A stretch of DNA of 64,000 bases from Podocnemis expansa (Eukaryota; Chordata; Testudines; Podocnemididae): NCBI GenBank assembly GCA_007922195.1, contig ML681981.1:7696958-7760957 (forward strand), written 5' to 3'. The notes under the pieces were generated by a model that worked only from the letters and a program-made list of their open reading frames with translations, did not search any database and was not told where the DNA came from. Below are positions 59,455 through 64,000 of this stretch, piece by piece; position 1 is the stretch's first letter, and the number at the start of each line of letters is the position of its first letter. The translations under genes were made by a program, and so were the position numbers.

Positions 59455-60443
59455 TCCTCACTAGGTCAGCTAGTCTGTGTCTGAATAGGCTCTTCCCCTT
59501 CCTGGACAGATGCAGTCCTTCTTCCTGGTACAGGACCCCATGGTCGAGGAAGCCAGAGTGCTCCTGACGACACCATCTTCACAGCCAGGCGTTCACCTCC
59601 AGGATGCATCTGTCTCTGCTCAGGCCCCTACCCTTGACCAGAAGAATCGAGGAGAACACCACCTGTGCTCCAAACTCCTTCACCCACACTCCCAGAGCCT
59701 TTGATCTGCCGAGGATCACCTCTCACAAATATCATTGGTTCCCACATGGGATGAGTAGCATGGGGCAGATGATTCTCAACAATCCCTCCATAATGTCTCG
59801 GATACAGGCACCCAACAGGCAGCATACCTCCCAAGAGGCCTTGTCAGGATGACAGATGGGTGCCTCTGTACCCCTCAGAAGTGAGTCCCCAACCACTACA
59901 ACCCTATGTTTCCTCCTACCTGTGGTGGCTGTGATCCTCCCAGCCTCATGGTGCATGGCGTCTCCTCTTCCATCATCTCTAGTGCTGTGTAGCTGTTCTT
60001 CACCACAACGGAGGGAAGGATGGGAGCAGGGGTGGAGCACGGTCTGTTGCCAGAGGTAACCAGCTGCTGGTGTCTGCCATAGGCATCCCATCCTTCTCCA
60101 GTGGTGCGGCAGAAGACTTCGCCACCTGGATAGTATCCTTCTCCTTGCATGTCTCCTCGTGGATGCTACCAAGGAACTTCTTCAGGGCATGGATACTCCC
60201 GAGCCTAGACACATCCTCCTGTAACTCTCCCACCTGCCTCCTGAGAGATTCCACCAGAAGACACCTGTCACATTGATTCATGTCCCCAGCCTGATTGCCT
60301 GTGACTGGGAAACACAGGCCACAGTCTCTGTAAGGCCACACCAGGCTCTGGGTAGATACATCCACAGTCAGGATGTCTGTCTGGATACAGGCACAGGGGG
60401 AGGAGACAGAAAGGGCACAAGCAGTGCGGCTCTTCTTCACCAT
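59455..60443 (-). pseudogene. CR1 ORF1: Cys/coiled-coil segment + GDSL-type esterase, broken
   Basis: Starts MVKKSRTACALS at 60443. CDRCLLVESLRRQVGELQED (Cys pair followed by a heptad-like helix) is near 60280-60215; a linker and a frameshift near 60000 follow. Then HRVVVVGDSLLRGTE (GDSL nucleophile block, about 59905-59870), DIMEGLLRIICPMLLIP, and, after another shift, LYQEEGLHLSRKG (59520-59480), where the usual acidic-x-x-His block reads EGLH instead of DGxH. It ends LADLVRRALN, stop near 59455. CR1 ORF1 proteins bind nucleic acid and many carry this lipid-esterase domain. Two frameshifts inactivate the copy. Confidence 0.85.
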
Positions 60444-60865
60444 CGTGGCCTCCCCAAACTCCGTCTCAAACTCCCCTGTTTTCTGTCCCCTGGTTGCTCA
60501 GCCACTGGCTTTTAAGGTCTTCTGTGCCTAGGTCAGCCCTTGTCCCTTGTTAAACACACAGGCAAAGGATGATCACAATGCTGATTGATGCTGGTGATCA
60601 AAGGTGAGCAGGGGAAAAATGGTACAAACAGTCCCCAGACAATCACAGAATTACAGTCGCAGTTCCTACGGTAACTGACAACTAACAGAAATCACCTGTA
60701 GGGAAAGACACAAACACACAGTTAGCAATTCACTCACCCAAGCTTCGCTCTCTCCCTTGCTGCTTCAGCTAGGATATCACCTTTGCTTCCCTCTCAAACT
60801 CCCCTGTTTTCAGTCCCCCGGTTTGCAAGCTCTCCCTGGTCGCTCAGCCACTGGGTGCTCAGGAG
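60444..60865 (-). repeat. CR1 5' region with partial tandem duplication
   Basis: The + strand motif CTCAAACTCCCCTGTTTTC, followed by GTCCCC and GGTTGCTCAGCCACTGG-type text, occurs at about 60466-60510 and again near 60795-60855. Repeated 5' untranslated units can act as internal promoters in LINEs; here that is inference. Confidence 0.55.
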
Positions 60866-63261
60866 AAACTGCTGATGTGATTTTAAATTGTTGTTCTTTA
60901 TTTTAGCATAAATAAACTTGAAATGGCCATCACAGCTTATTCTTGGCTTCTGAAACTGTTGATTTTTAGACTGACAGTATAACATGTTTCTTTTTGTCTG
61001 TTGTGGGGACTACATGTTATTTATATCACTATCATTATTTTCTCCCCAGATTTTGTTTTCCTTTGAAATGACAAAACCTTTTAAGATGCTCATTGTGCCC
61101 CTGTCAGCACCTTCCCAGTTTGTCTTGGAAGAATGATGTGAATAGTTCATGGACCACTCCTAGTGATGATAATGAGAATTGCTGTTATACTGAATTGTGT
61201 GCAGTTATATTATTCCTTTTGACATTTCATCATCAGCTTTCTGGTAACGTAGGGACAAATTATTAACCCCACAACCACGTATATGGAGACTAATCCTGTA
61301 GGCTGTTTACTTCTGCTTGTTGGAAAACTGCCTTTGACTGGAAGTCTGAATGGAATACTTTGGCTAAATCCTGTCCATAGTTAACTTTTTAACAGTATGC
61401 GTAAACGATCGTCTTAACATAGTCTATTATGTTTCTGCTGTCTAACATCCAGTGTTCTTTCAAATATCTCAGGTGCTGTTGGCTTCAACCCAACAAACTG
61501 GATTAATTTAAGATTTTATACAGTTTATTTTAAAATAATACTTGCACTCGCTGAGATCTTTCAGTAACAGAGGAACTGAGATCACGTAGTCTAACCTCCT
61601 TTATAGTACAGGGCACAGAAGGTACCCTAGGGATTCCTGCTTCATTTCCAATATTCATTAACCTCATTGATGATGGACCAGGCTCATTATTCACTTCCTA
61701 TACCAAAAATCATTGTATTTTGTTAACAGTAGGTTAACTATTAATATTGGTTCATATTATTTATGAGGTAGAGTTGATAAGAGAGGGAAGATGAAATCAT
61801 TTGAAGTTAGCATGAGTCTTGATAAGCCCATCTACCAAACCATGTTTTTTTCTCTTACAGTCCATTTAAAATCCATCTCAAACACTACTTGCTTCATTTT
61901 ATCGTGTTATAAAACAGAATTATGTGCACAATGATACGCATCAGCAAAGTGCTTTGTTGGAGCACAGTTAAATGTAGGTATTTAAACTTGATTTATGATC
62001 TCCCAGTTGCTATTTTGTGTGAGCAGATGCTGCCCCTGATCACTGATACATTTTCTGATTGTTATACATGGGGTTCAAGGTTGAATTAGCAGTGTTTATA
62101 AAGCTCACTTGTTTGCAAGGGTGATGTCAAGTGCAAGTATGCTGGAATAGTTGAAGGTCAGTAAATTGTTTCTTACAGAGACATGTGGCATGGTTCTAGT
62201 GATGGTTTTGTTTTTCTGTTTTAGATTAATATTTTGGAGATTGTAGTACTTCAGACCCCAAAAAGGTGGACTTCATTGTATAGGCAGGAGTGATGCATGC
62301 TTCCTCATATTCTCCCATCTGTGTGCTTCATTTCTGATTTGGAATTGTCGCTGAAACAGAGAATCAGGGTTCTCTTTTGTTTACATAGCCCTTAAGCAGC
62401 TGCTGAAATCATGCTAGGAGCAGTACAAGGATTACTGTTGACTGGGAAGAGATGTGCTTCGTTAGACTCCACACCAGATATATAGGAAAGCAGAACAGCC
62501 CTGCTGAGAAAAGAGCTAAGCCTTGGATAGCCAAAACAAGACAGAAGAAGCCCACAGATAAGCATGCAGAGCTGTTTTAGGTAGGGGGACTATCTAGATG
62601 CATGGCCTGGTACTTTGGAATAAGATTTTTGTTAATAAACCAAGCCCCAAAGAGAGAAGTTTTACCTGAATGTGTAGTTTTTCATTCAGACCTGGATGAA
62701 GACTTCACCAGTTTATATCCACTTTGGGGGCTGGGAGGTTAGTTCACTCTCTATGTCCATTTAAATTCAGAAGAAAGACCAAGAGACTTTAAAGTTTGAG
62801 AATTATAATGTTATTTTATTAAGATGGGCACTTGTCTGCTCAGGAGTGAACAGAGCACACCCAAAAATCTGTCAAACAGCAATCTGTCATTCACTCCCAG
62901 TTTGAGCAAAAACTTTACTGGCAATAACACCCCCCTGAGGCACCCAGTTTTCAGGACGAGTCATTCAGGAAAGCATCATTATTATTATTTAATAGATCTA
63001 AAAACAAATGCTTTTTTTAGCTACACTGAAATCATTACTTATAAGCTCTTTCATAAATTGAATAAATCCAAAGTACTGAAATTCTATAGACCGTGTTCAG
63101 CTAAACACTGTCTAGTGTTCTGAAATCCAGCTGTGTTGTATGTTCATGCTGAAAGGGGTTGGAAAAGCAAAATTAAAATAGTTATTTAGGTTAATAACAT
63201 GCTTAAGAACAATTTTATAATGAGCTTTTGAATCATGTAATGCCATCTGTGTTAAAGTTGA
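60866..63261. other. Long gene-free stretch
   Basis: Unique AT-rich DNA. 61575-61700 has weak resemblance to a very old CR1 end (GATCACGTAGTCTAACCTCC), too diverged to call. No gene supported. Confidence 0.5.
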
Positions 63262-63360
63262 TTATAGTTACCATAAGAGCAATTCTGGGGCAGACTAATA
63301 GTCCATCTACCCCAAAATCCTGTCTTCTGACTGGTCAAAACCAGGTGCTTTAGAGGCAAT
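63262..63360 (-). mobile_element. Old CR1 3' scrap
   Basis: The + strand CAATTCTGGGGCAGACTAAT, AGTCCATCTACCCCAAAATC, CTGTCTTCTGACTGGTCA and CCAGGTGCTTTAGAGG is the antisense of the older CR1 3' region also present at 34.2 kb (cccagtatcctgtctccgacagtggcca). Confidence 0.65.
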
Positions 63361-64000
63361 AAATAAAATAGGTAATCATCAAATGATTCACCTCTTGTTA
63401 ATTACATATGCATGGATTTCACAGTAAAATATGTCATTTCTAGATCAGTTTGTGTTCAAGACAGCAGGCTGACATAAAGTTAAAGTGATGGGATTAGAGT
63501 CAGAGACACAGTCTGTCCTGAATTAATGTAGTATAAATTAAAAAAAATCAATTGCATTTCCTCCTTTTTTACTGGGTTTTTTTTTTGAGGGATACATTAA
63601 AACGGCTGAAAAGTTCAAGTACTATTATATTTTCAGTCTCAGAATCTCAAATTTTCTGTACATTCAAGAGTATCAATAACCACCATATCTTCAACTTTCA
63701 TTTAAATTACTTGTATAGAGTACGCAAAATTCTATTCATATTGTCCTTTTCTTTGATTCTGTGTTGATTAGAACTAGTAATTGTGTAGGCTAGTCACATA
63801 TTTCAGTTACATAAAAAGCAAACATTTGTTCTGTGTTGGAAACTCATGCTCTTGTACAAAACACAATACAAATATATATAGATTTTTTTTTTAGAAGAAT
63901 CAGGATTATGCTCATGATTTCATAAAACGTCTGACACTAGGAAAGGGTTAATTTGAACTATATCTGTGGGATTAATCTTTGAGTAAAATCCAGGTCACCC
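63361..64000. other. Gene-free end of window
   Basis: AT-rich; short T and A runs; nothing further supported. Confidence 0.5.

Larger units (their letters stand above)
55237..60865 (-). mobile_element. Nearly full-length CR1 LINE, disrupted
   Basis: Read on minus: 5' untranslated region (60865-60444) with a partial tandem repeat, ORF1 (60443 to about 59455), ORF2 (about 59368 to 55368), and a 3' untranslated region ending at about 55239 in CATAGAAT-type sequence. About 1.28 kb of foreign DNA (57501-58784) splits ORF2. Subtracting it leaves about 4.35 kb, near the full CR1 length; most CR1 copies are far shorter, as the others in this window show. Multiple frameshifts in both genes. Confidence 0.92.

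Noticed and set aside
59604..60276. Plus-strand frames opposite CR1 ORF1
   Set aside because: The minus-strand readings carry the GDSL and Cys/helix motifs; the plus frames are shadows.
61575..61700. Very old CR1 3' end
   Set aside because: Only short phrases match the CR1 3' region; too diverged to separate from chance.
1..64000. CRISPR array, bacterial operon or rRNA
   Set aside because: Nothing of the kind; all repeats are eukaryotic mobile elements or microsatellites.

Overview
This is a vertebrate, non-coding-looking window, most likely from a turtle (probably a cryptodire). It is AT-rich, has long gene-free stretches, and carries a repeat set typical of reptiles. That set comprises CR1 LINEs with an ATTCTATG-type 3' tail, a tRNA-derived SINE ending in a CR1 tail (the arrangement known from cryptodiran turtle SINEs), Penelope-like elements (PLEs), PIF-Harbinger, hAT and other palindromic MITEs, old MIR pieces, and LTR material. 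No host protein-coding gene can be named. The window reads as intergenic or intronic DNA, and all recognisable coding capacity belongs to decayed mobile elements.

Layout. 1-5 kb: a PLE palindrome, a CCAAT/TATA promoter-like stretch (possibly an LTR), and a 1.1-kb G-rich element with inverted ends. 5-17 kb: mostly unique AT-rich DNA with small palindromic MITEs (9.6 and 10.2 kb), a PLE end next to a microsatellite (11.4 kb) and the SINE (17.0 kb). 17.5-20.4 kb: a 2.85-kb PIF-Harbinger element with a broken transposase (+) and a broken Myb/SANT-type gene (-) that converge on back-to-back poly(A) signals. 20.4-27.4 kb: mostly unique, with a candidate first exon/promoter near 22.7-22.9 kb and an exon-like segment at 27.48 kb running in frame into a CR1 fragment. 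28-39 kb: a hAT MITE with a perfect 8-bp target duplication, several PLE ends, and CR1 copies of three different ages. 43-51 kb: nested insertions, namely a Harbinger MITE inside an older MITE, and a solo LTR inside a second copy of the same Harbinger MITE. There is also a 5'-truncated PLE with reverse transcriptase tail, PNLK linker and GIY-YIG remnants. 55.2-60.9 kb: a nearly full-length CR1 on the minus strand (ORF1 with a GDSL esterase domain; ORF2 with endonuclease and reverse transcriptase), broken by frameshifts and by an LTR-like insertion accompanied by a deletion. 61-64 kb: unique DNA with one old CR1 scrap.

The mobile elements relate to each other. The Harbinger element and the MITEs share terminal repeats, so an intact relative of the former probably moved the latter. 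The SINE's CR1-like tail implies mobilisation by CR1. The PLE ends carry hammerhead-ribozyme-like cores. Family calls rest on remembered consensus features and motif reading, not on database searches; boundaries are approximate unless a target duplication is stated.
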